This document shows positions 27,330 through 36,446 of a stretch of 64,000 nucleotides of DNA, in pieces. The position numbers were made by a program, and so were the translations under genes. Origin of the DNA: Poindextera sp036494815 (GTDB taxonomy: Bacteria; Pseudomonadota; Alphaproteobacteria; Caulobacterales; Caulobacteraceae). The notes beneath the pieces are model-generated. The model searched no databases. It was given only the letters and a program-made list of their open reading frames with translations, and had not been told where the DNA came from. Position 1 is the first letter of the stretch. Every line of letters starts with the position of its first letter. The stretch spans positions 1 to 64,000 of the forward strand of contig DASXNV010000050.1 in assembly GCA_036494815.1 (NCBI GenBank). Direction: 5' to 3'.

Positions 27330-27436
27330 GGCGTTCCTCCGGGCCTGCGTTCGCGCAAGCCGGTCAGCCCATCGCGATCTGGTCTGGCGCTCGATGCGCG
27401 CCGGCATCTATATGGGCGCGTGCGCCAGGAGGGATT

Positions 27437-27631
27437 TTGGAAGTGACGGGCAAGACGATCAAGGACCTTCAGGCGGTTCGCGAACAACTGAACGAGCAGC
27501 TGCTCCGCGCGGCCTACGCCCTGACCCAGGGAATCAATCAGCGCGCCATAGAACGCCTGGTGCAGATCAATGAAGCCATCTACGCCCTCGACGCGGTGAT
27601 CGAGGACGGACGACCCGAGCCGACCGACTAG
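27437..27631 (+). CDS. small hypothetical helical protein
   Basis: 64 residues from TTG 27437, directly preceded by AGGAGG. GTG at 27443 is the alternative. TIKDLQAVREQLNEQLLRAAYALTQG and IERLVQINEAIYALDAVIEDGR form two amphipathic helices with a heptad-like pattern, suggesting a small coiled coil. It converges on the M28 peptidase gene with a 6-bp gap. No family recognised. Confidence 0.6.
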   Translation: MEVTGKTIKDLQAVREQLNEQLLRAAYALTQGINQRAIERLVQINEAIYALDAVIEDGRPEPTD

Positions 27632-27637
27632 TTTGGA

Positions 27638-29335
27638 CTATTTCCGCGACGCCGCCGTGGCGTCGCGGGCCGCCTTGAATTCCGAACCGGCCTTCCAGTC
27701 AGGCCATTCGTCGGAATTGGTCAGCTTCAAGCCCAGCTTGTAAAGCAGGGTCAGGTCCGCGACCTGGCCGGAAAGGTCCCAGTCGGCGCTCCAGACGTCG
27801 GCGGGCTGGTGGTAGCGGTGGGCGGTGTAGTCCTTGGCCCAGGCCTCGCCGGCCGGAAGGCCGCCTTGGACCATGTCCTCGCCGGCGTGGAACGAGATGG
27901 CTGGCACTCCCACCTTGGCGAAGGAGAAGTGGTCCGAGCGATAGAAGTGGCCCTGCTCCGGGGTCCGGTCGGGCGAATAATAGCGCCCCGCCGCTTGGGC
28001 CTCGGCGACCAGATCGTCCTGCAGGCCGACCTTGCCGTCGCCGCTGGTGGAGACATCCTTGGCCAGGCCGTTGGTCGCCAGGGCGTCCATATTGATATCG
28101 GCCACGGTGGTGGCCAGGGGATAGATCGGGTGGGTGGCGTAGTAGGCGGAGCCCAGCAACCCTTTCTCCTCGGCGGTCACGGCCAAGAACAGCACAGACC
28201 GATCCGGCATGGGTCCGGCGGCGAATATGCGAGCCAGTTCGAGCAAGCCGGCGATGCCGGTGCCGTTGTCCACGGCCCCGTGATAGATACGGTCGCCACT
28301 GGCGTCGGGCGCGCCGACGCCCAGATGATCCCAGTGGGCGGTATAGATCACCGTCTCGTTCGGCCGCTTGGCCCCGGCGATGCGGGCGACCACGTTGTGG
28401 GTGACGATCTGGCGGTGATCAACCGCATAGTCAGCCGAGAAGCTAGCGGCGTTCAGGGTGACGGGGCGGAAGTCCTCGCGCTGGGCGGCCTTCTTCATGG
28501 CCTCGAAATCCAGGCCCGAACGCTTGAACAGATCCACCGCAACGTCGCGCTGGATCCAGCCCTGGAGCAGAGGGTGGGCGCCGCCGGGGTCGGGGCGGAC
28601 GATGTCGAACTGGGCGTTGCTGTTGGAGTTGCGCACCGTCGCCCAGCCATAGGCCGCCGGAGCGGTCTCGTGGATGATCAGCATGCCTACAGCGCCCTGT
28701 CGGGCGGCCTCTTCGTATTTGTAGGTCCATCGTCCGTAATAGGTCATCGACTTGCCGTCGAACCGACCGCCGAGATCGGCCTCGAAATCCGGATCGTTGA
28801 TCAGCACCACGGCGATCTTGCCGTGCAGGTCCACGCCCTTGAAGTCGTCCCAACGCCGTTCGGGCGCCTTGACCCCATAGCCGACGAAGACCATCGGCGC
28901 GTCCTTTATCGAAACGTGGTCGACAGGGGTCAGGGTCTGGACCACCGCCTGCTCGCCCTGGATCAGCGCGGTGGTGGAGCCGCCGGCGGTCAGGGACAGT
29001 TTCACCGGGCCGGTGACCTCGAACCGGCTCAGCGGCACGTCCTGGGTCCAGGCGCCCCACGGCCCCTTGGAGTCGCCGCCGGGCGCCAAACCCTCGGCCT
29101 TGAACTGGCCGATGATGTAATCCAGCGTCTTGGCCTCCGCCGGGGTCGCCGGGCCGCGGCCTTCATAGGCGTCGGAGGAGATCACCCGCACGTGCTCGGA
29201 CAGGGCGTGGGCGTTGACGCCGCCGCCGGGAACCGGATCGGCCCAGGCCGGGAGGGCGAGCGCGGCGGTGAGGCACAGAGCGAGGGCGGGCCTGGCGAGG
29301 CAGGACTGGGCGAAGCCGGGACGATGCATGAACAT
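27638..29335 (-). CDS. secreted M28 family metallopeptidase
   Basis: 565 residues. Signal peptide LARPALALCLTAALALPAWADP, cleaved near residue 33. A protease-associated domain occupies about residues 140-270. The M28 catalytic domain has the zinc ligands H and D in VIYTAHWDHLG and YHGAVDNGTG, the catalytic EE in AVTAEEKGLLG, D in ADINMDA and H in SFHAGEDM. Typical of periplasmic or secreted dizinc aminopeptidases. It is divergent from the DUF969 gene with ~118 bp between. Confidence 0.93.
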   Translation of the reverse strand: MFMHRPGFAQSCLARPALALCLTAALALPAWADPVPGGGVNAHALSEHVRVISSDAYEGRGPATPAEAKTLDYIIGQFKAEGLAPGGDSKGPWGAWTQDVPLSRFEVTGPVKLSLTAGGSTTALIQGEQAVVQTLTPVDHVSIKDAPMVFVGYGVKAPERRWDDFKGVDLHGKIAVVLINDPDFEADLGGRFDGKSMTYYGRWTYKYEEAARQGAVGMLIIHETAPAAYGWATVRNSNSNAQFDIVRPDPGGAHPLLQGWIQRDVAVDLFKRSGLDFEAMKKAAQREDFRPVTLNAASFSADYAVDHRQIVTHNVVARIAGAKRPNETVIYTAHWDHLGVGAPDASGDRIYHGAVDNGTGIAGLLELARIFAAGPMPDRSVLFLAVTAEEKGLLGSAYYATHPIYPLATTVADINMDALATNGLAKDVSTSGDGKVGLQDDLVAEAQAAGRYYSPDRTPEQGHFYRSDHFSFAKVGVPAISFHAGEDMVQGGLPAGEAWAKDYTAHRYHQPADVWSADWDLSGQVADLTLLYKLGLKLTNSDEWPDWKAGSEFKAARDATAASRK

Positions 29336-29453
29336 GCACGCAACCTAAAGGCAGAGCCGGGCCGGCGCCTAGACTTGAATCGCCAGCTCTTTGCGGCGCG
29401 CACGACGCGCTCCACAGTCCTCAAGGGCGTCCGTGGAATGAGGAGATCGCCGC

Positions 29454-30125
29454 ATGCTGACCCTGATCGGTGTTCCGATCGTCGTCCTGGGCTTTTTGTT
29501 GCGGTTCAACCCCCTGCTGGTGGTGACGGTGGCCGCGGTGGCCACGGGACTGGCCGGGGGCATGAATCCGGTGGCGGTGGTCTCGGCCTTCGGCAAGGCG
29601 TTCAATGACAGCCGTTATGTGAGCGTGGTGCTGCTGGCGCTGCCGGTCATCGGTTTGCTGGAGCGCGGGGGCCTGCAGGAGCGGGCCCGCGCCCTGATCG
29701 GCCGGGCGCGAGGAGCCACTGCGGGCCGGCTGCTGCTGCTCTATTTCGGCCTGCGCCAGATCACGGCGGCGGTGGGCCTGGCCGCCGTCGGCGGCCACGT
29801 GCAGATGATCCGCCCCCTGATCGCGCCCATGAGCGAGGCGGCGGCGGAAACGCGGCTGGGCGCCCTGAGCGGCCCCGTCCGGCGATTGGTCCGCGCCCAC
29901 GCGGCGGCGGCGGACAATATCGCCCTGTTCTACGGCGAGGACATCTTCGTCGCCGTAGCCTCGGTGCTGCTGATCAAGGGGGTGTTGCAGCAGAACGGGA
30001 TCGAGGTTCAGCCGCTGCAGATCTCCCTATGGGCCATCCCCACGGCCCTGGCGGCCTTTGTCGTTCACGGTGCGCGCCTGCTGCGCCTGGACGGGCGGCT
30101 TCAGCGCGAGGCGAACCGCCCGTGA
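29454..30125 (+). CDS. DUF969 family membrane protein (putative permease subunit)
   Basis: 223 residues with five or six hydrophobic helices, starting MLTLIGVPIVVLGFLLRFNPLLVVTVAAVATGLAGG. The loop YFGLRQITAAVGL and HAAAADNIALFYGEDIFVAVASVLLIKG are family signatures. DUF969 proteins always travel with DUF979 and are named in some databases as a subunit of a 5-oxoproline transporter, without biochemistry known to me for this lineage. The stop overlaps the DUF979 GTG start (GTGA). Confidence 0.85.
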   Translation: MLTLIGVPIVVLGFLLRFNPLLVVTVAAVATGLAGGMNPVAVVSAFGKAFNDSRYVSVVLLALPVIGLLERGGLQERARALIGRARGATAGRLLLLYFGLRQITAAVGLAAVGGHVQMIRPLIAPMSEAAAETRLGALSGPVRRLVRAHAAAADNIALFYGEDIFVAVASVLLIKGVLQQNGIEVQPLQISLWAIPTALAAFVVHGARLLRLDGRLQREANRP

Positions 30126-31081
30126 TCCGGCTGGAGGCGATCTATCTGCTGCTTGGCGCGGTGCTGGCGGCCATGGCGGTGCTCGGTGCGCTCGACCACA
30201 GCAATCCCCGCCGTTTCGCCGCCGCGACCTTCTGGGGGCTGCTGGCGGTGAGCTTCCTGTTCGGCTCGCGCCTGACGGACCTGGCCAGCGGGGTCCTGGT
30301 GCTGGCCATGGTGGCCATAGCCGGCTTTGGCGGCCTGGGACGGGGGGCGGCGCACACCACCTCGCCGGCCGAGCGGGCGCAGAGTGCGGCGCGGCTGGGC
30401 GACCGCCTGTTCCTGCCGGCCCTGGTGATCCCGGCCGTGACCCTGCTGGGCGCCTTGGTCCTGAAATCGGCGACCATCGCCGGCCAACCCCTGATCGAGT
30501 CGAGACAGGCGACCCTGGTCTCGCTGGGCCTGGGCGCCGTGGCCGCAGTCGCGCTGGCCGGCGCGCTATTGCGGCCGCCGCCGCTGGCGCCATTGCAGGA
30601 GGGGCGCAGGCTGCTGGACCAGATCGGCTGGGCCGCGGTCCTGCCGCAGATGCTGGCGGCCTTGGGCGCGGTGTTCGCCCTGGCCGGGGTGGGCCAAGCG
30701 GTCAGCAGCCTGATCGGCCATGTCATCCCCCTGGACAACCGGCTGGCCGTGGTCTGCGCCTATACCCTGGGCATGGCCGCCTTCACCATGATCATGGGCA
30801 ACGCCTTCGCCGCCTTCCCCGTGATGACCGCCGGGATCGGCCTGCCGCTGATCGTGCACCGGTTCGGCGGTGATCCGGCGATCATGGCCGCCATCGGCAT
30901 GCTGTCCGGCTTCTGCGGCACGCTGATGACCCCCATGGCCGCGAATTTCAACATCGTGCCCGCAGCCCTTCTGGAGCTGCCCGACCGCTATGCGGTGATC
31001 AAGGCCCAGATTCCCACCGCCCTGATCCTGCTGACCGTCAACACGGCCCTGATGGCCCTCTTGGTGTTCCACGCCCGATGA
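30122..31081 (+). CDS. DUF979 family membrane protein (putative permease subunit)
   Basis: 319 residues from GTG 30122, overlapping the DUF969 stop. The sequence IRLEAIYLLLGAVLAAMAVLGALD opens a protein of about nine helices. The segments TLGMAAFTMIMGNAFAAFPVMTAGIGLP and GMLSGFCGTLMTPMAANFNIVPAALLEL recall re-entrant loops of ion-driven anion transporters. Partner of DUF969, and probably a two-component secondary transporter. Its stop overlaps the DUF2891 ATG (ATGA), making a three-gene chain. Confidence 0.85.
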   Translation: MIRLEAIYLLLGAVLAAMAVLGALDHSNPRRFAAATFWGLLAVSFLFGSRLTDLASGVLVLAMVAIAGFGGLGRGAAHTTSPAERAQSAARLGDRLFLPALVIPAVTLLGALVLKSATIAGQPLIESRQATLVSLGLGAVAAVALAGALLRPPPLAPLQEGRRLLDQIGWAAVLPQMLAALGAVFALAGVGQAVSSLIGHVIPLDNRLAVVCAYTLGMAAFTMIMGNAFAAFPVMTAGIGLPLIVHRFGGDPAIMAAIGMLSGFCGTLMTPMAANFNIVPAALLELPDRYAVIKAQIPTALILLTVNTALMALLVFHAR

Positions 31082-32112
31082 CCGCTCGTCTCTCCCCCGA
31101 ACAGCCAGACCGCCTGACCCCTGACCTCGCCCGCCGCTTCGCGCGTATCGCTCTTGGTCATGTAGAGCGCGAATTTCCCTTCAAGCTGGATCAGGTGCTG
31201 CTGGGCCCCGATGACGCCCGCCCGCCTGCGCAGCTGCATCCGATCTTTCATGGCAGTTTCGACTGGCATTCCTGTGTGCACGGCTATTGGCTGCTGGCCC
31301 GGGTCAGCCGGCGGTTTTCGGATCTGCCCGAGGCCGCCGCCATCGCCGCCCTGTTCGACCGCAAGCTGACCCCGGAGCACGTCGCCGGAGAACTGGCATA
31401 TCTGGACCGCCCCATGTCCGCCGGCTTCGAGCGTCCCTATGGCTGGGCCTGGCTCCTGGCGCTGGCGGCGGAACTTGAGCGGCGCACCCTCCCGCACGAG
31501 CGCCCCTGGGCCGAGGCCTTGCGGCCATTGGCCGAGGCTTTCGCCGACCGCTTCCGCGCCTATTTGCCCAAGGCGACCTATCCCGTGCGTGCAGGCGTGC
31601 ATTCCAACACAGCCTTCGCCCTGACCCTGGCCCTGGACTATGCCGAGACCTGCCAGGACGCCGCCCTGGCGGAGATGATGCAGTCGCGGGCCGTGGAATG
31701 GTACGGCGCCGACACCGATTGCCAGGCCTGGGAGCCGAGCGGCGACGATTTCCTTTCACCGGCCCTGATCGAGGCCGCCTGCATGCGCCGCGCCCTGCCC
31801 GCGTCGGAATTTCGCGGCTGGTTCGCCCGCTTCTTGCCCGATCTGGCCGCTGGGCGTCCCGCCAGCCTGTTCGCCCCCGCCACCGTCAGTGACCGCTCCG
31901 ACGGCAAGATCGCCCATCTGGACGGGGTCAATCTCAGCCGCGCCTGGTGCCTGCGCGATCTGGCAGGCGCGTTTGATCCCGGCGACTCCATGCGCGCCAT
32001 GCTCACCGAGACCGCCTCGCGCCACCTGGTCGCCAGCCTGCCGCATGTGGCCGGGGACTATATGGGTGAGCACTGGCTGGCCAGTTTCGCGGCGCTTGCG
32101 CTGGAGGCCTGA
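31078..32112 (+). CDS. DUF2891 family protein
   Basis: 344 residues, no signal peptide. Family motifs LHPIFHGSFDWHSCVHGYWLLAR, YGWAWLLALAAEL, VRAGVHSNTAFALTLALDYA and DCQAWEPSGDDFLSPALIEAACMRR suggest an (alpha/alpha)6-barrel like those of glycan-active enzymes. The many conserved His, Trp and Asp residues lie where a catalytic cleft would be. Translationally coupled to the DUF979 gene, so it likely acts on whatever the DUF969/DUF979 carrier imports. Function unknown. Confidence 0.85.
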   Translation: MTARLSPEQPDRLTPDLARRFARIALGHVEREFPFKLDQVLLGPDDARPPAQLHPIFHGSFDWHSCVHGYWLLARVSRRFSDLPEAAAIAALFDRKLTPEHVAGELAYLDRPMSAGFERPYGWAWLLALAAELERRTLPHERPWAEALRPLAEAFADRFRAYLPKATYPVRAGVHSNTAFALTLALDYAETCQDAALAEMMQSRAVEWYGADTDCQAWEPSGDDFLSPALIEAACMRRALPASEFRGWFARFLPDLAAGRPASLFAPATVSDRSDGKIAHLDGVNLSRAWCLRDLAGAFDPGDSMRAMLTETASRHLVASLPHVAGDYMGEHWLASFAALALEA

Positions 32113-32368
32113 CCCTCGACGGCCGAGAAATCGGCGCCCGACGCACGATCGTTTGTCTGAATCCCCAGACATTCCCTTTCGGGTAACGTCGCTATTTCGA
32201 ATTTATCAACCTCCACCATCAACTATGCCCGCCCAACTGAGGGTTGGAGGCGAGACAGACGCGATCCTGCGATCGTGGGCGCCCGCTTGGCGTCATGGAA
32301 CCTGGATCGGGGCCCGGCCTCGATCGCCCATGCTGATCTTCGCTCGTCGATTGGGAACCGTGCCGAGC

Positions 32369-34369
32369 ATGCCATGGACGACAGATGACCTTGCGCGCGC
32401 GCCCGCAGACGGAGGCCCGACCCGCACCCTGTCAGGACTAGACGGCAAGGCTAACCAGCGCCAGCTGCTGTCGATGGCCGAAAGCCTGACCGGGGTCGGC
32501 CATTGGCGACTGCGGGTGGCCGACCTGCACACCTTCTGGTCGGAACAGGTCTATCGCATCCATGGTGTGACGCCCGAGAGCTTCAACCCCAACCATCAGA
32601 GCGCCCTCGACTTCTTCCATCCCGACGATCGACCAGCCGTGGTCGAGCAGTTCGACCGGGCGATCCGCCAGGGCGCCACGTTCGAATTCGAAGCGCGCAT
32701 CATTCGTCCTGATGGCCAGACGCGCACGACGGTCTGCAAGGGCGCCTGCGAACCGGGTTCAAGCGACGCGCCGAAAGCCATTGTCGGCGTGCTGCAGGAC
32801 ATTACCGAGCGCCGCCGCGCCGAGGCCGCCCAGCGGGAAAACGCCGAGCGGCTCACTCGCTTCATCGAACGCCTGCCCGCCGGCGCCGTACATGTACGCG
32901 CCGGCGCCTTGACCATGAACGCCGAACTGGAGCGGATCACCGGCTATTCGCGCCACGAACTGCCAACCCTCAAGGCCTGGTTCAGCAAGCTCTATGGCGA
33001 CGAGGGCGGCAGGCTGATGGCCCGCTACGAGCAGACCCGTCAGGATGGCTTCAAGGCCATCGTGCACGGAACGATCCGGCGCAGCGACGGCGAACCGCGC
33101 GTGCTCGAACTGCGCGCCTGCGACGACCCCAGCGGCGAGATCTGGATCGTGCATGACGTCACCGATCGCCAGGCCATGCAGGACGAATTGATCGCCGCCA
33201 GGGACCGCGCCGAGGTCGCCGCACGCGCCAAGTCTGAATTCCTGGCCAATATGAGCCACGAGCTGCGCACGCCGCTGACCGCCATTATCGGCTTCACCGG
33301 CCTCTTGAGCAGCCAGTCGGGCTTGGCGAAGATCGAGCGGCATTGGGTGACGCGGATCGACGACGCCGGCAAGGCGCTGCTGGCCATCGTCAATGACGTG
33401 CTGGATTTCTCCAAGCTTGAGGCCGGTTCGGTCGAACTGGAGAGCGAAATCTTTGAGCCTCGCCGCCTGGTGGCCGACACCCTAGCCCTGCTCAACGAAC
33501 AGGCGATGCGCAAGGGCGTCACCCTGGCCGCACAGGTCGCTGACAGCGTGGCCTCCGGCCTGATAGGCGATACCGGACGCCTCCGCCAAGTGTTGATCAA
33601 CCTGGTCAGCAACGCCGTCAAGTTCACCAACCACGGCGGCGTAGCCGTGGTGGTCGAGACCGAAGATCGCGAAGACCGGGGGCCCGGCGTGCGCTTTAGC
33701 GTCATCGACACCGGCATCGGCATTCCGGACACGGCCCTGGGCCAGATCTTTCAGCGCTTTGTGCAGGCCGACGGTTCGATCTCGCGCAAGTTCGGCGGCA
33801 CCGGCCTGGGCCTGGCCATCTCGGCCCGACTGGTCGAGCTGATGGGCGGTGAAATCGGCGTCGACAGCCGGCTGGGCGAAGGCTCGACCTTCTGGTTCTG
33901 GGCGCCGTTGGCCGAATCCTCCTGCGTTGCGCCCACGGCCACGGTCGAGGCGCCGGTGCGGTTGGAGGCGGTGCGGGTGCTGTTGGTCGAAGACGCGGAG
34001 GCCAATCAGGAACTGATCAGCACGCTCTTAGGCGCAGTGGGTGTAGAGGTTGCCATCGCCAATAACGGGGCCGAGGCTCTCGAGGCGGTGAAAATGGCCC
34101 GCTACGACCTGATTCTGATGGACGTGCAGATGCCGGTGATGGGTGGGGTCCAGGCCACTGAGATCATCCGCGGCATGGGCGGCGCCCTCGCCCGCATCCC
34201 GATCATCGCCCTGTCGGCCAATGTCCTGCCCGAACAGGTCGCTGAATATCACCGCGCCGGCATGAGCGCTCACCTGGCCAAGCCGATCAATCCTCGTGAC
34301 CTGTTGACGGCCATCGCCCGCTGGGTGGAGGCGGACGACGAAGAGGACCTAGTGAGCCTGCAGGGCTGA
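32369..34369 (+). CDS. hybrid sensor histidine kinase with PAS domains and receiver
   Basis: About 666 residues from ATG 32369. ATG at 32330 is an alternative, and the longer frame upstream overlaps DUF2891 and is not coding. A PAS_3-type domain (GVGHWRLRVADLHTFWSEQVYRIHGV ... DITERRRAEA) and a second PAS (FIERLPAGAVHVRAGAL ... HDVTDRQ) precede the H box EFLANMSHELRTPLTAIIGF and the ATPase boxes (NLVSNAVKF, DTGIGIP, GTGLGLAIS). The C-terminal receiver has LLVEDAE and the phospho-Asp in LILMDVQMPVMGG. No transmembrane helix, so a cytoplasmic sensor. Its 3' end overlaps the convergent cytochrome gene by 21 bp. Confidence 0.93.
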   Translation: MPWTTDDLARAPADGGPTRTLSGLDGKANQRQLLSMAESLTGVGHWRLRVADLHTFWSEQVYRIHGVTPESFNPNHQSALDFFHPDDRPAVVEQFDRAIRQGATFEFEARIIRPDGQTRTTVCKGACEPGSSDAPKAIVGVLQDITERRRAEAAQRENAERLTRFIERLPAGAVHVRAGALTMNAELERITGYSRHELPTLKAWFSKLYGDEGGRLMARYEQTRQDGFKAIVHGTIRRSDGEPRVLELRACDDPSGEIWIVHDVTDRQAMQDELIAARDRAEVAARAKSEFLANMSHELRTPLTAIIGFTGLLSSQSGLAKIERHWVTRIDDAGKALLAIVNDVLDFSKLEAGSVELESEIFEPRRLVADTLALLNEQAMRKGVTLAAQVADSVASGLIGDTGRLRQVLINLVSNAVKFTNHGGVAVVVETEDREDRGPGVRFSVIDTGIGIPDTALGQIFQRFVQADGSISRKFGGTGLGLAISARLVELMGGEIGVDSRLGEGSTFWFWAPLAESSCVAPTATVEAPVRLEAVRVLLVEDAEANQELISTLLGAVGVEVAIANNGAEALEAVKMARYDLILMDVQMPVMGGVQATEIIRGMGGALARIPIIALSANVLPEQVAEYHRAGMSAHLAKPINPRDLLTAIARWVEADDEEDLVSLQG

Positions 34370-34756
34370 ACGGGCGTCATCCGGCTTGGACTTCAGCCGC
34401 GCCGCCGCCACCATCGCTGAGGTGACCGGACTGGCTTTATTGCCCCAGGATGAGCGCACATAGGTCAGGATCTGGGCGATCTGATCGTCGGACAGGTCGG
34501 GGGCGAAGGTCGGCATGCCGCCCCGCCCGTTCAGCACCACAAAGGCCGCCTGACCTGGGTCGCCCTGCACGAAAGCGTCACCCGCGAGCGCGGGAAAGGC
34601 GCCCTTGATCCCCTGTCCCGCCGCCTGGTGACAGGCCGCGCAATTTTCAGCGAACAACTGGTCTGCGCCCGCCGCAAAGCCGGGCTCCACCGCCAGCCCA
34701 AGGCTGGCCGCCAGCACCGCACCCAAGACCACCCCAACTCGACGCATTCCCCACAT
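34349..34756 (-). CDS. exported c-type cytochrome
   Basis: About 135 residues. Signal peptide RRVGVVLGAVLAASLGLAVEPGFA. A single haem site CAACH in FAENCAACHQAAGQG, with the axial methionine in GGMPTFAPDLSDDQIAQILTYVRSSWG. Typical class I periplasmic cytochrome. The start is uncertain among TTG 34762, ATG 34756 and ATG 34747. It is 26 bp downstream of the flavin amine oxidase gene on the same strand. It is likely the electron acceptor of that enzyme. Confidence 0.92.
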   Translation of the reverse strand: MWGMRRVGVVLGAVLAASLGLAVEPGFAAGADQLFAENCAACHQAAGQGIKGAFPALAGDAFVQGDPGQAAFVVLNGRGGMPTFAPDLSDDQIAQILTYVRSSWGNKASPVTSAMVAAARLKSKPDDARSALQAH

Positions 34757-34782
34757 CCGCAATGCTTTCCCAAAAAATGGAG

Positions 34783-36390
34783 TCAGGCCTGAACCCGGCG
34801 ATGCAGCTTGGCGATCTGCTGCCAGGCGGACTCGATCGCGCCAGCCTGCCAGCCGCCGATATAGCTCAGATGTTCGCCGGACAGATAAATACGCCCGTCA
34901 GGCTCGCACAGGATGGGGTAGTCGTCGCGGCGGCCATCCGCATTCCACTCGGCCCAGCCACCCAGATTGTGCTCGACCCGGTGCCAGGCGACCGAGAATG
35001 AAGTTTCGTAATTGTCCTGATAGTCCGGGAAGATCTTCTGCCCCGCGGCCAGGGCGACGGCAGCGCGGTCGGCCGGGGACTTGGCGCTGATGCGGGCGGC
35101 GTCGGCTCCGAAATGATAATAGCCAAGCAGCACGCCGCGCTGTCCCTGCCACCCGGTCGACGGCAAGCTGATGGCCCCGATGCCGCGGATGTCGGTGAGG
35201 ATATGGCCGCCATAGATCTGGTGGTCCTCTTCCCAGAACCGGCGCTTCATCTGCAGGCCGATCTTGCCCACGGGGGCGTAGGACACCCCGTTCATGGCCT
35301 GCTTGAAGCGGGGTGAGACCTGCATGTCGATGGACTTGAGCACCGACAGCGGGATGGTGCAGATGCAGTAGTCTGCGTTTGCGACGCCGCTGTGGCCCGC
35401 CGAATCCAGGTAGTTGACCGTGACGCCCTCTGGGCTCTGGCGAACCTGCTGCACCACCGCGGAATAGGTGATGCGGGGTCCCACCCGGCTCTCGAAGGCC
35501 TTAGCGATCCGATCCATGCCGCCGGCCGGCTGGAACATGGTGCGCTGCATGTCGAACCTCGCCACCGAAGACAGCTGGTTCCACAGTTTCGAATGAAGCA
35601 CGTCGGCGAAGGGAAACGGCGTGTAAAGCTGGCCCGGTCCCGGATCTATCCCGGCCCCGGGCAGAACCTCGAAGCCGGCGCCTTCGGTCCCCACATAGTC
35701 GAGGTCTTTCCACGTCAGATAGCCCTCACTAATCAGATAGCCGATGAAGGCGTCGCGGTCGGCGGGGGTCATCTGGTCGTCGAGGCCGCCCTTGCGGGTG
35801 ATCTTGGCCAGGATCTCGGCGGTGTGGCCGCGCATGTCGGCCGTCATGCGGCCCTTGCGGATCCGCTTGCCGGCCAAGGGGCCAGTCCCGTTTTCGTAGT
35901 ACATATAGGCGGCGTCATTGTCGTTGACGAACACCTCCAGCGGGATGGCGAACGCCTTGGTGTAATGCAGCGTCGACAGGTGATGGTAGGGAATGCGCCA
36001 GGGGCCGTGGTTGATGTACTGCCCCTCGGCGAAATCATTGGTCTGGGTCTGACCGCCCAGCTCGGTCAGCGAGAAGCCGGCGCGCGAGGTTTGGCACCGC
36101 CCCCCCGCGAAGCTGCGGGCCTCGATGACGCGGCAATCATAGCCGGCCTTGCCAAGCTCATGGGCGGCGGTCATCCCCGCCAGGCCGGCCCCAAGGATGA
36201 CCACCTTCTTGCCCTTGGCCGATCCGGACAGGTTTGGCGGCGCGGCGTGGGCCGAACCGATGCCGAACCCCAAAGCCTCCATGCCCGCCATGGCCAGGGC
36301 GACGCCCCCCGTAGCGCCCAGGCGCTCGATGAAGTTGCGGCGGCTAAAAGGAGTCCCGATCAAGTTCGACAATGGCTGATCCTTCGTCAC
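34783..36390 (-). CDS. Tat-exported flavin amine oxidase/dehydrogenase
   Basis: 535 residues. An N-terminal twin-arginine signal (FSRRNFIERLGATGG then a hydrophobic stretch to about residue 50). The FAD-binding VVILGAGLAGMTAAHELGKAG ... EARSFAGGRCQT and the C-terminal flavin motif GRIYLSGEHLSYIGGWQAGAIESA are those of flavin monoamine oxidases. Probably acts folded, with bound FAD, in the periplasm. It lies between a RidA gene and a cytochrome c gene, which suggests a dehydrogenase passing electrons to cytochrome c, as known for the related nicotine oxidoreductase NicA2. Substrate unknown, and L-amino acids are possible. Confidence 0.92.
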   Translation of the reverse strand: MTKDQPLSNLIGTPFSRRNFIERLGATGGVALAMAGMEALGFGIGSAHAAPPNLSGSAKGKKVVILGAGLAGMTAAHELGKAGYDCRVIEARSFAGGRCQTSRAGFSLTELGGQTQTNDFAEGQYINHGPWRIPYHHLSTLHYTKAFAIPLEVFVNDNDAAYMYYENGTGPLAGKRIRKGRMTADMRGHTAEILAKITRKGGLDDQMTPADRDAFIGYLISEGYLTWKDLDYVGTEGAGFEVLPGAGIDPGPGQLYTPFPFADVLHSKLWNQLSSVARFDMQRTMFQPAGGMDRIAKAFESRVGPRITYSAVVQQVRQSPEGVTVNYLDSAGHSGVANADYCICTIPLSVLKSIDMQVSPRFKQAMNGVSYAPVGKIGLQMKRRFWEEDHQIYGGHILTDIRGIGAISLPSTGWQGQRGVLLGYYHFGADAARISAKSPADRAAVALAAGQKIFPDYQDNYETSFSVAWHRVEHNLGGWAEWNADGRRDDYPILCEPDGRIYLSGEHLSYIGGWQAGAIESAWQQIAKLHRRVQA

Positions 36391-36446
36391 GAGTTGCGAT
36401 CGTTCCCGAGAAGCCAGCCTTGTAGGTATGCCGGCGCGACGAACCG

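Noticed and set aside
31889..32368. 160-codon N-terminal extension of the hybrid kinase.
   Set aside because: It overlaps DUF2891 in another frame and is rich in Arg and Pro without any domain. The kinase text begins near 32369.
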